A stretch of 64,000 nucleotides of DNA from Desulfurivibrio sp. (GTDB taxonomy: Bacteria; Desulfobacterota; Desulfobulbia; Desulfobulbales; SURF-16): contig QZKJ01000113.1 in assembly GCA_003605035.1 (NCBI GenBank), positions 1-64,000 on the forward strand, read 5' to 3'. The notes beneath the pieces are model-generated. The model ran no database searches and was not told where the DNA came from. It was given only the letters and a program-made list of their open reading frames with translations. The position numbers and the translations under genes were made by a program. Shown piece by piece: positions 44,014-53,050 of this stretch (position 1 is its first letter; each line of letters starts with the position of its first letter).

Positions 44014-44323
44014 GCTGCCGGCTGCTGAAAGATAACCGCCCGCTTCTTTTTTGTCACGAAAATCTCTTTTGTCCTGCTCTCTGTCGCGCCCGGATGACTC
44101 GCAAGTGTTCCCGCATCCTTTTCCGCAGTTTACGTTCAGTCATGATCCTGAGTCGTCTGGTGGGCGGCAGACCAGGAACAGAGCTGTAAATGGCGCTGGA
44201 GGCGGCGGTGGAAATGTGTTAAAGTGTAAAATTTATATGCCCGATTGCCCGGCATTGGCAATGTCATAACAAGAGAGAGTCAGGGAGAAGATTTCCCTGG
44301 TTCAAGGATACGATGATTCCTGT
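44014..44323. other. Leader region of the LysM transglycosylase gene
   Basis: No ordinary gene. A hairpin of CAGGGA (44281-44286) and TCCCTG (44294-44299) lies 25 bases before the start codon. Behind it a tiny frame, ATG at 44313 to TAA at 44328-44330 (five codons, MIPVC), has AAGGA just upstream and ends overlapping the next ATG. Confidence 0.45.
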
Positions 44324-44330
44324 ATGCTAA
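44313..44330 (+). promoter_or_regulatory. Possible 5-codon upstream frame coupled to the next gene
   Basis: The only good ribosome-binding site in this leader, AAGGA (44304-44308), is positioned for the ATG at 44313, not for the long gene's ATG at 44324. The short frame stops at 44330, four bases past that ATG, so terminating ribosomes could restart there. Confidence 0.35.
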
Positions 44331-46672
44331 AAGTCAGATTCAGCCTTAAGGTGGCGATTGCCGCACTGTGCCTGTTGTGTTTTCCTCCCTTTCACTCCAA
44401 AGCCTCCGTCAGCCAGGATCCTTTTCCCGTTTACCAGTGCATGAAGGCCAATGTCGCCTTCTGGAAGAAAGTGTATGCCCAATACTCGACCAGCCAGGGC
44501 TTGATTCATGACAACCGTGATCTGTCCATCATCTATGAGGTGATTGACCTGGAGCCTGAGGGGCCAAGGTCAAGGAAAACCAACAAGGCGCGGGTCGAGC
44601 GGGCCAAGGAGCGTTACCGGCAGATTCTGCTGTCGCTGGCCGCCGGCGGCTTGGCCCGGACCGATCAGGAAAAAAAGGTGCTTGCCCTGTTCAAGGGGGC
44701 CTCTTCCGCCCGGCTCTCCCAGGCGGCGGACGCCGTTCGTTTTCAGCAGTGCCTGAGTGACCGTTTTCTTGACGGAGTGGTGCGTTCCGGGTCCTATCTG
44801 ACCGAGATCAAGAGGATATTCAGGGACTATGGCCTGCCCGAGGATCTGGCCTATCTGCCCCATGTCGAGTCTTCATACAATTACAAGGCCTATTCCAAGT
44901 TCGGGGCCGCCGGCATCTGGCAGTTCACCCAGTCAACCGGCAAGCGCTTCATGACCATTGACTATACCCTGGATGAGAGACGCGACCCCATCCGCGCCAC
45001 CCATGCCGCGGCCCGCTTTTTAAAGGAAAATCACAGCAAGCTCGGCAACTGGCCCCTGGCGCTCACTGCCTATAATCACGGGCCGAACGGCATGATGAAG
45101 GCAAAAAAACAGCATGGCACCTATGAGAATATCTTTAGTAAATATGACGGCAAGCTTTTTGGCTTTGCCTCCAGGAATTTCTATTCGGAGTTTGTTGCCG
45201 CCCGGGAAGTTGCCAAAAATTACAGGAAATACTTCGGCAAGGTCACCCTGGCAGCGCCTGTTTCCTTTGTTGAGGTGCCCATGCACGGCTATGCGCCGAT
45301 AAAGGACCTGTCCCGGCATTTCCGGGTGGATCTGGCTACCCTCAAAGAGCTCAATCCTGCTCTGCGGCCTCCGGTGTTCGAGGGCCGCAAGCATGTGCCC
45401 AAAGGCTACAAGCTGAGGATCCCGGGCCAAGACGGCCAGGTGAAGGCGCTTGCCTCGCGCATCCCGGATGACGCCTTTGTCGACAAGCAGAAGCCCAGCC
45501 GTTTTTATCAGGTGAGAAGGGGGGATTCGGCCGGCGCCATTGCCAGAAGGCATGGGGTGACGCTGGCGGACCTGCTGGCCGCCAATGGGCTCGGCTCCCG
45601 GGCCACCATTTATGCGGGGCAGAATCTGCGCATTCCCACTCTGGATGAAAAGGTGGTCATGCTGGCCAAGGCCGAGACGCGGACGGAAGACCTGGTCCCG
45701 GCCCTGGGGGCGGGCAGCGGCAAAAAGGCGCGGGAGATTGTCACCCTGAAGGCCGGGACGGTGAAAAAGGCGGTCGCGGCCCGGAAAAAGCAGGAGCCGG
45801 TGCAGCACGCTGAGGCCCAGGCCATCACGCCCGAGCAGATTGCCGCGGTGGTGGCGGAAAAACTGCCGGAAGCCGGGAAACCGGTGGAGATGCAGGCTGC
45901 GGCGCCGGTGGTGACCGACGTGGAGAGCACAACCGCAGCCGCGGCCCCGACCGCGGAGGAGAGCGTCATGGCCATCGCGGAGAAACTGGCCGCGGAGAAG
46001 GGCGTCACCGCCATCGCGGAGGATCTGGCCGTAGAGGGGAGCGTCACCGCCATCGCAGAGGAACTGGCCGCGGAGAAGAGCGCCGCCATGGCAGAGACGC
46101 CGGTCATGGCAGAGAGCAAGGTGGCTCAGGAGCAGGCGCAGTTTGAGCAGGCCCAGTCTGTTGCAGAGCTGCCCGGGGCGCCTCTGGCGGAGCCGGCCTT
46201 CAATGCCGAGGTGGTCACCGGCGATCTGCTGGTTGAAGATGCCCGTATCGTCAAGGGACGCACCGTGGGTTTCATCCGGGTGGAGGTCGATGAGACCCTC
46301 GGCCATTACGCGGATTGGCTGAAGGTGCCCACCAGCAGTATCCGCCGGCTCAACGGCCTGCGTTTCGGCCATCCCATTAAACTCAGTCAGCGGCTGAAAC
46401 TCGAATTCGCCAAAATCAGCAAAGAGGATTTTGAGGAAAAGCGCTATGAGTACCATAAGGAAATTGAAGAGGATTTCTTTGCGGCTTATAAGATAGAAGG
46501 GGCGCGGCTGTATCGCATCAAGTCCGGTGACAATATCTGGCGGCTCTGTCAGGAGGAATTTGATCTGCCTGTCTGGCTGATCAGGAAATTCAATGCTGCT
46601 CATGATTTCAACAATCTGAAGCTTGATGAACAGCTGATTATTCCGGTGGTGGGGGAAATTAAACCACAATGA
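44324..46672 (+). CDS. Membrane-bound lytic transglycosylase D-like protein with LysM domains
   Basis: A 782-residue exported cell-wall enzyme. A signal peptide (IAALCLLCFPPFHSKA) is followed by a SLT domain with catalytic E182 in HVESSYN, then GAAGIWQFTQSTGKRF and TAYNHGPNGMM. A LysM module is near residues 394-437 (FYQVRRGDSAGAIARRHGVT), and two LysM-like modules are at the C-terminus (near 650-690 and LYRIKSGDNIWRLCQEEF near 730-772). Between them is a long Ala/Glu-rich spacer with a 39-bp tandem repeat. It cleaves glycan strands with 1,6-anhydro product formation. The ATG has no ribosome-binding site of its own. Its stop overlaps the pepN start (ATGA). Confidence 0.92.
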   Translation: MLKVRFSLKVAIAALCLLCFPPFHSKASVSQDPFPVYQCMKANVAFWKKVYAQYSTSQGLIHDNRDLSIIYEVIDLEPEGPRSRKTNKARVERAKERYRQILLSLAAGGLARTDQEKKVLALFKGASSARLSQAADAVRFQQCLSDRFLDGVVRSGSYLTEIKRIFRDYGLPEDLAYLPHVESSYNYKAYSKFGAAGIWQFTQSTGKRFMTIDYTLDERRDPIRATHAAARFLKENHSKLGNWPLALTAYNHGPNGMMKAKKQHGTYENIFSKYDGKLFGFASRNFYSEFVAAREVAKNYRKYFGKVTLAAPVSFVEVPMHGYAPIKDLSRHFRVDLATLKELNPALRPPVFEGRKHVPKGYKLRIPGQDGQVKALASRIPDDAFVDKQKPSRFYQVRRGDSAGAIARRHGVTLADLLAANGLGSRATIYAGQNLRIPTLDEKVVMLAKAETRTEDLVPALGAGSGKKAREIVTLKAGTVKKAVAARKKQEPVQHAEAQAITPEQIAAVVAEKLPEAGKPVEMQAAAPVVTDVESTTAAAAPTAEESVMAIAEKLAAEKGVTAIAEDLAVEGSVTAIAEELAAEKSAAMAETPVMAESKVAQEQAQFEQAQSVAELPGAPLAEPAFNAEVVTGDLLVEDARIVKGRTVGFIRVEVDETLGHYADWLKVPTSSIRRLNGLRFGHPIKLSQRLKLEFAKISKEDFEEKRYEYHKEIEEDFFAAYKIEGARLYRIKSGDNIWRLCQEEFDLPVWLIRKFNAAHDFNNLKLDEQLIIPVVGEIKPQ
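45971..46087 (+). repeat. Three 39-bp tandem repeats inside the LysM transglycosylase gene
   Basis: Copies at 45971-46009, 46010-46048 and 46049-46087 encode AIAEKLAAEKGVT, AIAEDLAVEGSVT and AIAEELAAEKSAA. Such in-frame repeats change copy number by slippage and would alter spacer length. Confidence 0.85.
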
Positions 46673-49335
46673 GCAGTGATACCCCGCAAGTCATTTATAG
46701 GCAGGATTACCGTGCCCCCGATTTTCTGATCGATACGGTGCATCTGCATTTTTTTCTGGGAGAGCGGCAGGCGGTGGTGACCTCCAGGCTGCATTGCCGC
46801 CGCAATGGGGCAGCCGGGGCAAATCCCCCCCTGGTGCTTGACGGTAAGGAACTGGAACTGGTGTCGGTTCTGCTCGATTCCCGCAAGCTCACTGACCGGG
46901 ACTATGAGCTGAGTAAAGAGGCGCTGACCATCGGGCAGGTGCCGGACAGCTTTGAACTGACCATCATCACCCTGATCCGCCCCGAGGAGAACACCGCCCT
47001 GGAGGGGCTCTACAAGTCCAGCGGCAATTTCTGCACCCAGTGCGAGGCCCAGGGCTTCAGAAAAATCACCTATTTCCTTGACCGGCCGGATGTGATGAGC
47101 CGTTTCACCACCACCATTGAGGCGGACCGGTCCATCCCGGTGCTGCTGGCCAACGGCAATCTGGCGGAGACCGGCCAGGCGCCGGGCGGCCGCCATTACG
47201 CCACCTGGCATGACCCCTTTCCCAAGCCCTGCTATCTCTTTGCCCTGGTGGCCGGCGATCTGGTGCGGGTCGCCGATACCCATGTGACCGGTTCTGGCCG
47301 CGCCATTGCTCTGCATATCTATGTGCAGAAACATAACAGCGACCGCTGCGAGCATGCCCTGCGCTCCCTGAAAAAGGCCATGGCCTGGGATGAAAAGGTT
47401 TATGGCCTGGAGTATGATCTCGATCTGTTCATGATTGTGGCGGTGGACGATTTCAATATGGGGGCCATGGAGAACAAGGGGCTGAATATCTTTAACTCCA
47501 AATATGTGCTGGCCAAACCGCAGACCGCCACCGATGCCGATTATGCCGGCATTGAGGGGGTGGTGGCCCATGAGTATTTCCATAACTGGACCGGCAACCG
47601 GGTGACCTGCCGCGACTGGTTCCAGCTCTCCCTCAAGGAAGGGCTCACCGTTTTTAGGGATCAGCAGTTCTCGGCGGATATGACCTCCCCTGCGGTCAAG
47701 CGGCTCAGTGATGTGAGAATGCTGCGCACCCTGCAGTTTGTTGAGGACAGCGGCCCCATTGCCCATCCGGTCCGGCCTGATTCCTATATCGAGATCAACA
47801 ACTTCTATACGGTGACGGTGTATGAAAAGGGAGCGGAGCTGATCCGCATGATTCATACCCTGCTGGGCGAGAAAGGTTTCCGCCGGGGCATGGATCTCTA
47901 TTTCGCCCGCCATGACGGTCAGGCCGTCACCTGCGATGATTTTGTCCGGGCCATGGAGGATGGCGGCGGGGTGGACCTCGGCCAGTTCCGCCGCTGGTAC
48001 AGCCAGTCCGGCACCCCTGAGCTGCAGGCGGCAGGCAGTTATGATGAAAAGAGCCGGGTCTTCACCCTGCAGGTCAGCCAGAGCTGCCCGCCGACGCCGG
48101 GACAGGAAAAGAAGGAGCCGTTTCACATTCCGCTGGCAGTCGGGCTGCTGGACAGCCGGGGCAGGGACATGAAATTTTCGGTCAACGGCAGGCCGGCGGC
48201 AGCGACCGTGGTGCTGGATGTGCGGGAGAGAGAACAGTGCTTTGTCCTGGCCGACATCCGGGAAAAACCGCTGCCTTCCCTGCTGCGCGGCTTCAGCGCT
48301 CCGGTTAAACTCCATTATGACTACACGGAGGATGAGCTGCGTTTTCTGCTGGCCCATGACAGCGATCCCTTCAACCGCTGGGAGGCAGGGCACCGCCTGT
48401 CCTGCCGCCTGCTGCTGCGGCTGATTGCCGACCACCAGCAGGGCAGAGAGCTGCAGCTCGATGACGATTTTATCGCTGTTTTCCAGGGTCTGCTGGCCCA
48501 GGAAAGCGGGATTGACCCGGCCTTTCTGGCCGAGCTGCTGGCGCTGCCCTCGGAAAAATATCTGGGTGAGCAGCTGGCGGTCATTGATGTCGAGGCCATT
48601 CATCAGGTCCGGCAGTTTGTCCGCCGCACCCTGGCGGCAACCCTGCGCAACTATTTTCTGGAGGTCTTTCATGGCAATACCAGCATGGAGCCCTACAGTT
48701 ACGACCAGCAGAGCGCCGGCAGGAGGAGTCTGAAAAACGTCGCCCTGGCCTATCTGATGGTGAACCATGACAAGGCGGTGATGGATATGTGCCTGCGCCA
48801 GTTTGAGCAGTCGGGCAACATGACCGATGTGCTGGCCGCCCTGCAGGCCATTGTCCATAATCCTGACTGCCCGGAACGCAAAAGTGTGCTCGTTTCCTTT
48901 TACAGCGAGTGGCAGCGGGACACCCTGGTGCTGGACAAGTGGTTTTCCCTGCAGGCCACCGCGCCCCTGCCCGAGACCCTGGCTGAGGTGAAATCCCTGC
49001 TGGCCCATCCGGCCTTTTCCTTGAAAAACCCCAATAAGGTGCGCGCGCTGATCGGCGCCTTCTGCGGCGCGAATCAGCTCTGTTTTCATGAAAAGAGCGG
49101 GGCGGGATATCGTTTTCTGGCCGATCAGGTGCTGGCCATCGACCGCTTCAACCACCAGATCGCCGCCCGCATGCTGGCGCCGCTGAGCCGCTGGCAGCGT
49201 TTTGACCTCCCCCGCCAGCAGCTGATGTGTCGGGAGCTGGAGCGGATACTGGCCGCAGGCGAGCTTTCCAGGGATGTCTATGAAGTGGCCTCCAAGAGTT
49301 TGAGCGCAGGCTTTGCTGGACCGGCCCGCAATTAA
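46669..49335 (+). CDS. pepN: Aminopeptidase N
   Basis: An 888-residue M1 metallopeptidase. The exopeptidase motif GAMENKGLNIF and the zinc site HEYFHNWTGN with the downstream glutamate in SLKEGLTVFRDQQFSAD are intact. The four-domain layout and length match gamma-type PepN rather than the eukaryotic or archaeal short forms. It trims N-terminal residues from peptides in the cytoplasm. It overlaps the transglycosylase gene by four bases, an unusual pairing of an exported wall enzyme with a cytoplasmic peptidase. Confidence 0.96.
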   Translation: MSSDTPQVIYRQDYRAPDFLIDTVHLHFFLGERQAVVTSRLHCRRNGAAGANPPLVLDGKELELVSVLLDSRKLTDRDYELSKEALTIGQVPDSFELTIITLIRPEENTALEGLYKSSGNFCTQCEAQGFRKITYFLDRPDVMSRFTTTIEADRSIPVLLANGNLAETGQAPGGRHYATWHDPFPKPCYLFALVAGDLVRVADTHVTGSGRAIALHIYVQKHNSDRCEHALRSLKKAMAWDEKVYGLEYDLDLFMIVAVDDFNMGAMENKGLNIFNSKYVLAKPQTATDADYAGIEGVVAHEYFHNWTGNRVTCRDWFQLSLKEGLTVFRDQQFSADMTSPAVKRLSDVRMLRTLQFVEDSGPIAHPVRPDSYIEINNFYTVTVYEKGAELIRMIHTLLGEKGFRRGMDLYFARHDGQAVTCDDFVRAMEDGGGVDLGQFRRWYSQSGTPELQAAGSYDEKSRVFTLQVSQSCPPTPGQEKKEPFHIPLAVGLLDSRGRDMKFSVNGRPAAATVVLDVREREQCFVLADIREKPLPSLLRGFSAPVKLHYDYTEDELRFLLAHDSDPFNRWEAGHRLSCRLLLRLIADHQQGRELQLDDDFIAVFQGLLAQESGIDPAFLAELLALPSEKYLGEQLAVIDVEAIHQVRQFVRRTLAATLRNYFLEVFHGNTSMEPYSYDQQSAGRRSLKNVALAYLMVNHDKAVMDMCLRQFEQSGNMTDVLAALQAIVHNPDCPERKSVLVSFYSEWQRDTLVLDKWFSLQATAPLPETLAEVKSLLAHPAFSLKNPNKVRALIGAFCGANQLCFHEKSGAGYRFLADQVLAIDRFNHQIAARMLAPLSRWQRFDLPRQQLMCRELERILAAGELSRDVYEVASKSLSAGFAGPARN

Positions 49336-49400
49336 CAATGGTAAGCCGCTGTAACAAAATAATGTCGTCATCCGGGTTGTCAAAACGGCACTCTTTTCAG

Positions 49401-49472
49401 TACCCCCTTGAGGGGTATAAAGAGCCGTAACGAAATGGCCAAGAAAGCAGAGATTATTTCGTAACGGCTCTT
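49401..49472. promoter_or_regulatory. Two hairpins before the MoaE-like gene
   Basis: TACCCC (49401-49406) pairs with GGGGTA (49412-49417). Next to it AAGAGCCGTAACGAAAT (49420-49436) pairs with ATTTCGTAACGGCTCTT (49456-49472), one mismatch, around a 19-base loop. No T-run follows either, so they are more likely regulatory or repeat structures than terminators. Confidence 0.45.
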
Positions 49473-49499
49473 CATCAACGGAAACAGAGGTTAGAAATA

Positions 49500-49865
49500 A
49501 TGGATATTTCAAAAACAATAGCCAGGATGAAGGAAAACCCCGCCTTTGCCGAGAATGTGGGCATGGTGCTGGTGCACAACGGCGTGGTCCGGGCCTGGTC
49601 CCGCCAGGGCAGGGAAAATGTCATCGCCCTGGAGGTTACCCCAGATCTTGCCAGGATTGAGGCTATCCGGCAGGAATGCCTGGCCAGGGAAGGAATTTTC
49701 GACATCATCATCGAGGCCAAGGCAGGACGGTTCAAGCCGGGAGATGATCTGCTCTTCATCGTGGTGGCCGGGGACCTGCGGGAAAACGTCAAGCCAGTGC
49801 TGGCAGAGGTTCTTGATCGGGTAAAAGCGGAGGCGATTGCAAAAAAAGAGGTTGTCTCTGCTTGA
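49500..49865 (+). CDS. MoaE-like molybdopterin synthase large-subunit-type protein
   Basis: A 121-residue protein that aligns in outline with MoaE: MVLVHNGVVRAWSRQGRE near the start, ALEVTPDLARIEAIRQEC, and GRFKPGDDLLFIVVAGD where MoaE has the GxLxxGDxxV segment. MoaE adds sulfur to precursor Z to make molybdopterin together with MoaD. It is shorter than enterobacterial MoaE (about 150) and lacks the usual C-terminal WKKE-type end, so full activity is uncertain. No other molybdopterin gene is near. A double hairpin lies just upstream. Confidence 0.72.
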   Translation: MDISKTIARMKENPAFAENVGMVLVHNGVVRAWSRQGRENVIALEVTPDLARIEAIRQECLAREGIFDIIIEAKAGRFKPGDDLLFIVVAGDLRENVKPVLAEVLDRVKAEAIAKKEVVSA

Positions 49866-50033
49866 AAAAGTGCATGTATTAGTGTAGATAGTTCCCTTTC
49901 TCAATTGTTGTTGGCTTTGGGGAAATGCTCGTCCCCCGCTAGTCAGGATAATTTGCCGGCTTTTTGTGACCTCTTTGCGCAAACCGACTTTTTCCAAGGC
50001 CGTTTATTTACTTGCTTAACACGGAGTTAACTC

Positions 50034-50597
50034 ATGTATACCGCATCAGATTTACGCAAAGGCCTCAAGGTTGAAATCGATGGTGATCCCTATATCGTCA
50101 CCGACTTTGAGTTTTCCAAGCCAGGCAAGGGGCAGGCCCTCTACCGGACCCGGCTCAAAAACATGGTAACCGGCAATGCCTTTGAAAGGACTTTTCGCTC
50201 CAATGACAAATTCCACCGGGCTCCCCTGGAGGAACGCACCATGCAGTTCCTCTATTCCCAGACAGATGAATTCCATTTCATGGATAACAAAACCTTTGAG
50301 CAGATTGTCATCACCCGGGAGCAACTGGGCGACAACGTCAATTTCCTGATTGACAACATGGAGGTGGATATCCTGCTGTTCAAGGAACGGCCCATCGGCG
50401 TGACCCTGCCGAACTTCGTCAACCTGGTGGTGGTCAGGGCCGATCCCTGGGCCAAGGGTGATACCAGCGGCTCGGACACCAAGCCGGTCACGGTCGAAAC
50501 CGGTTATACCCTGCAGGTGCCGCCCTTTATTGAAGAGGGCGACAAGCTGCAGATCGACACCCGCACCGGCCAGTACCTGACCAGGGTCAAGGAGTAG
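50034..50597 (+). CDS. efp: Elongation factor P
   Basis: A 187-residue factor that relieves ribosome stalling at proline runs. The N-terminal KOW-like domain carries the modification loop KPGKGQA with K32 in the place of the lysylated Lys34 of E. coli. The OB-fold C-terminus (GYTLQVPPFIEEGDKLQIDT) is intact. epmA, which attaches beta-lysine to that residue, starts five bases after the stop. A promoter was not evident in the 170 bases upstream. Confidence 0.97.
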   Translation: MYTASDLRKGLKVEIDGDPYIVTDFEFSKPGKGQALYRTRLKNMVTGNAFERTFRSNDKFHRAPLEERTMQFLYSQTDEFHFMDNKTFEQIVITREQLGDNVNFLIDNMEVDILLFKERPIGVTLPNFVNLVVVRADPWAKGDTSGSDTKPVTVETGYTLQVPPFIEEGDKLQIDTRTGQYLTRVKE

Positions 50598-50602
50598 GCT
50601 GT

Positions 50603-51493
50603 TTGGCGTATTCCCTTCTCCGCCCCAGGGCGGAAATCATCCAGGCCATCCGCACTTTTTTCATAAACAGGGAGTATCTGGAGGTGGATACTCCCATCCG
50701 CCTTCCCTGTCTCATTCCCGAAGCCCATATCGAACCGGAGCAGTCAGCCGGCTGGTTGCTGCAGACCTCGCCCGAGATGTGCATGAAGCGGCTGCTGGCC
50801 GCAGGCCTGCCCAGGATTTTCCAGATCTGCCGCTGCTTTCGCCGCCGGGAGCGCGGCAGCCGGCATCTGCCTGAATTCACCATGCTGGAGTGGTACCGCA
50901 GCGGCATCGATTATGCGGATCTCATGGCCGAATGCGCCGAGCTGCTCCGTTTTGTCGCAGCCACCGTCGACTGTCCGGACAAGTCTGCCGCGGCGCTGCT
51001 CGGCAAAGCTGACTGGCAGTATCTCACCGTGCAGCAGGCCTTTGCCCTGCATGCCCCGCTCACGGTTGACCAGGCCCTGGCGGAAGACCGGTTTGACGAG
51101 ATGGTGGTCCGCTACCTTGAGCCCAGGCTGGGCGGCCGCCGGCCGACCTTTCTCCATGACTATCCGGCCTCGCTCGGTTCCCTGGCCCGCTTGAAAAACG
51201 GGGACAACAGCGTGGCCGAACGCTTTGAGCTCTATGTCAAGGGCCTGGAGCTGGCCAACGGCTTTTCCGAGCTGACCGATGCGGCTGAGCAGCGCCAGCG
51301 CTTTATGAGGGAAAGGGCCATCATTGAGAGTCAGGGGCGGCAGTCGGGACCCATGCCGGAGAGGTTCCTGGCTGAGCTTGGCGAGCTGCAGTCAGCCGCC
51401 GGCATCGCCCTGGGGGTGGACCGGCTGGTGATGCTGCTGTGCGGCGCCGGCAGCATTGACGAGGTGGTGGCCTTTACCCCGGAAAGCCTGTAG
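50603..51493 (+). CDS. epmA: EF-P lysine aminoacylase EpmA
   Basis: A 296-residue paralogue of the LysRS catalytic core without an anticodon-binding domain, as in EpmA/PoxA/GenX. Class II motifs are visible: REYLEVDTPI, motif 2 FRRRERGSRHLPEFTMLEW and motif 3 GIALGVDRLVMLL. It attaches (R)-beta-lysine to EF-P. The start is TTG 50603, with GGAG eight bases upstream inside the end of efp. The aminomutase EpmB, which makes beta-lysine, is not encoded nearby. Confidence 0.95.
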   Translation: MAYSLLRPRAEIIQAIRTFFINREYLEVDTPIRLPCLIPEAHIEPEQSAGWLLQTSPEMCMKRLLAAGLPRIFQICRCFRRRERGSRHLPEFTMLEWYRSGIDYADLMAECAELLRFVAATVDCPDKSAAALLGKADWQYLTVQQAFALHAPLTVDQALAEDRFDEMVVRYLEPRLGGRRPTFLHDYPASLGSLARLKNGDNSVAERFELYVKGLELANGFSELTDAAEQRQRFMRERAIIESQGRQSGPMPERFLAELGELQSAAGIALGVDRLVMLLCGAGSIDEVVAFTPESL

Positions 51494-51693
51494 AACAGGC
51501 GGAATCCCTTGGCATCTTTCATCTTTTCCCTTTTTGCTTTTCACTTGTCACTCGTTGTCAGGCCGGGCCGCGGAGCTGGAACATGAATATTTTCTTGAGA
51601 TTCCCCGGCAATTGTTTTTATATTCCTGCTGACCGCCTCTCTCCGGCCACCCTTTTCCCGTGATTTTTCATAACCGAGGATCAGTAAAAGAAA

Positions 51694-52509
51694 ATGATCG
51701 CATACCTGCAACAGTTCGATCCCCTGGTCCAGGCCCTGCTGGCCACCCTTTTCACCTGGCTGGTGACCGCTGCCGGCGCGGCCCTGGTTTTTGTCACCAA
51801 AAAGGTGAATGCCAAGGTGATGGACTCCATGCTGGGCTTTGCCGCCGGCGTGATGATTGCCGCCAGTTTCTGGTCCCTGCTGGCGCCAGGCATAGAGATG
51901 GCGGAGGATCTCGGCGGCAATCCCTGGCTGACCGCGGCAGTTGGTTTTCTCGGCGGCGGCTTTTTCATGCGGCTGATCGATATGTTCCTGCCCCACCTGC
52001 ATCCCGGGCTGGCCATGTCGCAGAGCGAGGGGATCAAGACTTCCTGGCAGCGCAGCACCCTGCTGGTGCTGGCCATCACCCTGCATAATATCCCCGAGGG
52101 CATGGCGGTGGGGGTTGCCTTCGGGGCAGTGGGGGCGGGTCAGCCTTCCGCCTCCATCGGGGCAGCCTTTGCCCTGGCGTTGGGCATCGGCCTGCAGAAC
52201 TTCCCGGAAGGGGCGGCAGTCTCGCTGCCCCTGCGCCGGGAGGGGATGGGCCGCTGGAAAAGTTTTCTGTACGGCCAGAGTTCCGGACTGGTGGAGCCGG
52301 TGGCCGGCGTGCTGGGCGCCTATTTCGTCATGCAGATGCAGAGCATTCTGCCCTATGCCCTCTGTTTTGCCGCAGGCGCCATGATCTTTGTCGTGGTGGA
52401 GGAGTTGATCCCCGAATCCCAGCAGAATGAGAAGAATATCGATGTGGTCACCATGGCTACCATGGGCGGCTTTACCCTGATGATGATCCTGGATGTCGCA
52501 CTCGGCTGA
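51694..52509 (+). CDS. ZIP family metal transporter
   Basis: A 271-residue membrane protein with eight predicted helices. The signature metal-binding helices read [15 protein letters not shown] (about 130-144) and [14 protein letters not shown] (about 168-181). ZIP proteins bring Zn2+, Fe2+ or other divalent metals into the cytoplasm. The long cytosolic His-rich loop of many ZIPs is reduced here to HLHPG. It lies alone after epmA, with no metal regulator nearby. Confidence 0.9.
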   Translation: MIAYLQQFDPLVQALLATLFTWLVTAAGAALVFVTKKVNAKVMDSMLGFAAGVMIAASFWSLLAPGIEMAEDLGGNPWLTAAVGFLGGGFFMRLIDMFLPHLHPGLAMSQSEGIKTSWQRSTLLVLAITLHNIPEGMAVGVAFGAVGAGQPSASIGAAFALALGIGLQNFPEGAAVSLPLRREGMGRWKSFLYGQSSGLVEPVAGVLGAYFVMQMQSILPYALCFAAGAMIFVVVEELIPESQQNEKNIDVVTMATMGGFTLMMILDVALG

Positions 52510-52548
52510 ACGGCGGTTGTTGCCCTGATGAAAGGATTGAGTATTCCT

Positions 52549-52577
52549 TTGACAGATGTTTCCCGGGAAAGTATAAA
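52549..52577 (+). promoter_or_regulatory. Consensus promoter facing a gene-free stretch
   Basis: TTGACA (52549-52554), exactly 17 bases, then TATAAA (52572-52577). CAGATGTTTC (52553-52562) and GAAACATCTG (52610-52619) form a 10-bp inverted repeat straddling the promoter and start point. It is among the best promoters in the window, yet the next gene is about 465 bases away. Confidence 0.7.
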
Positions 52578-52584
52578 TTAAATA

Positions 52585-53024
52585 GGGAGCACGGAGAGTG
52601 CGCTCGTGAGAAACATCTGCGCCTGGAGTGGGGATCGCTGTCAGCGCTCTTCCCGCCGCAGGCGGAAAGGCTGGATTCATGCGCCGGCCCGGTTTTTCAC
52701 GGCACCCGTCATGGTGTCCATATGATCATGCAAATGATACGTTTCAGCAGATCCCCTGTTTCGGCCTGGCGGCCCCAGACCCCGCTGCCCAGGCACTGCC
52801 AAGTTTGCGCAATCAATCCTCAGTTTCAATGCATTCAAGGTGCATCAGCTCCGCGTGGCCGGTCTGCAGGGTCGGCGCCGGTTGCATGCAAAGAGGAAAG
52901 GTGCGCAAGGGCAATAATGCATTGCCCCCTGTGGCGGACAATCACATCAGGAGGCACGGTACTGCGAAAACGTATCACGGGAGGTTAGCGAGATTTCCTC
53001 GGCAGGCGGAAGCAGCCTGCCTTT
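52585..53024 (+). ncRNA. Candidate noncoding transcript
   Basis: Bounded by the strong promoter and by a hairpin GGCAGGC (53001-53007) / GCCTGCC (53015-53021) followed by TTT. No reading frame in it looks real. The 5' end can form GAGCAC-GGAGA-GTGCGCTC, a stem with an exposed GGA. Alternatively this is a long leader of the PilZ gene at 53051, whose ribosome-binding site lies just past the hairpin. Confidence 0.35.
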
Positions 53025-53050
53025 AACAAATATTTTCAGAGGTGAAGAAA

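Noticed and set aside
49401-49499. Moco riboswitch before the MoaE-like gene
   Set aside because: The region is too short and the two hairpins do not resemble the known multi-stem motif.
46600-49518. Very long open frame (972 codons) on the minus strand opposite pepN
   Set aside because: It is the high-G+C shadow of pepN; its translation is low-complexity His/Gln/Gly-rich, with no domain, and pepN on the plus strand has all its catalytic motifs.
52999-53024. 4.5S/SRP-like RNA, because GGAAGCAGCC occurs
   Set aside because: The motif is only part of a simple GGCAGGC/GCCTGCC hairpin; the rest of the SRP core and fold is missing.
52585-53024. CsrB-like sponge RNA because of several GGA motifs
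   Set aside because: About eleven GGA in 440 bases is not clearly more than chance in this base composition, and few lie in hairpin loops.
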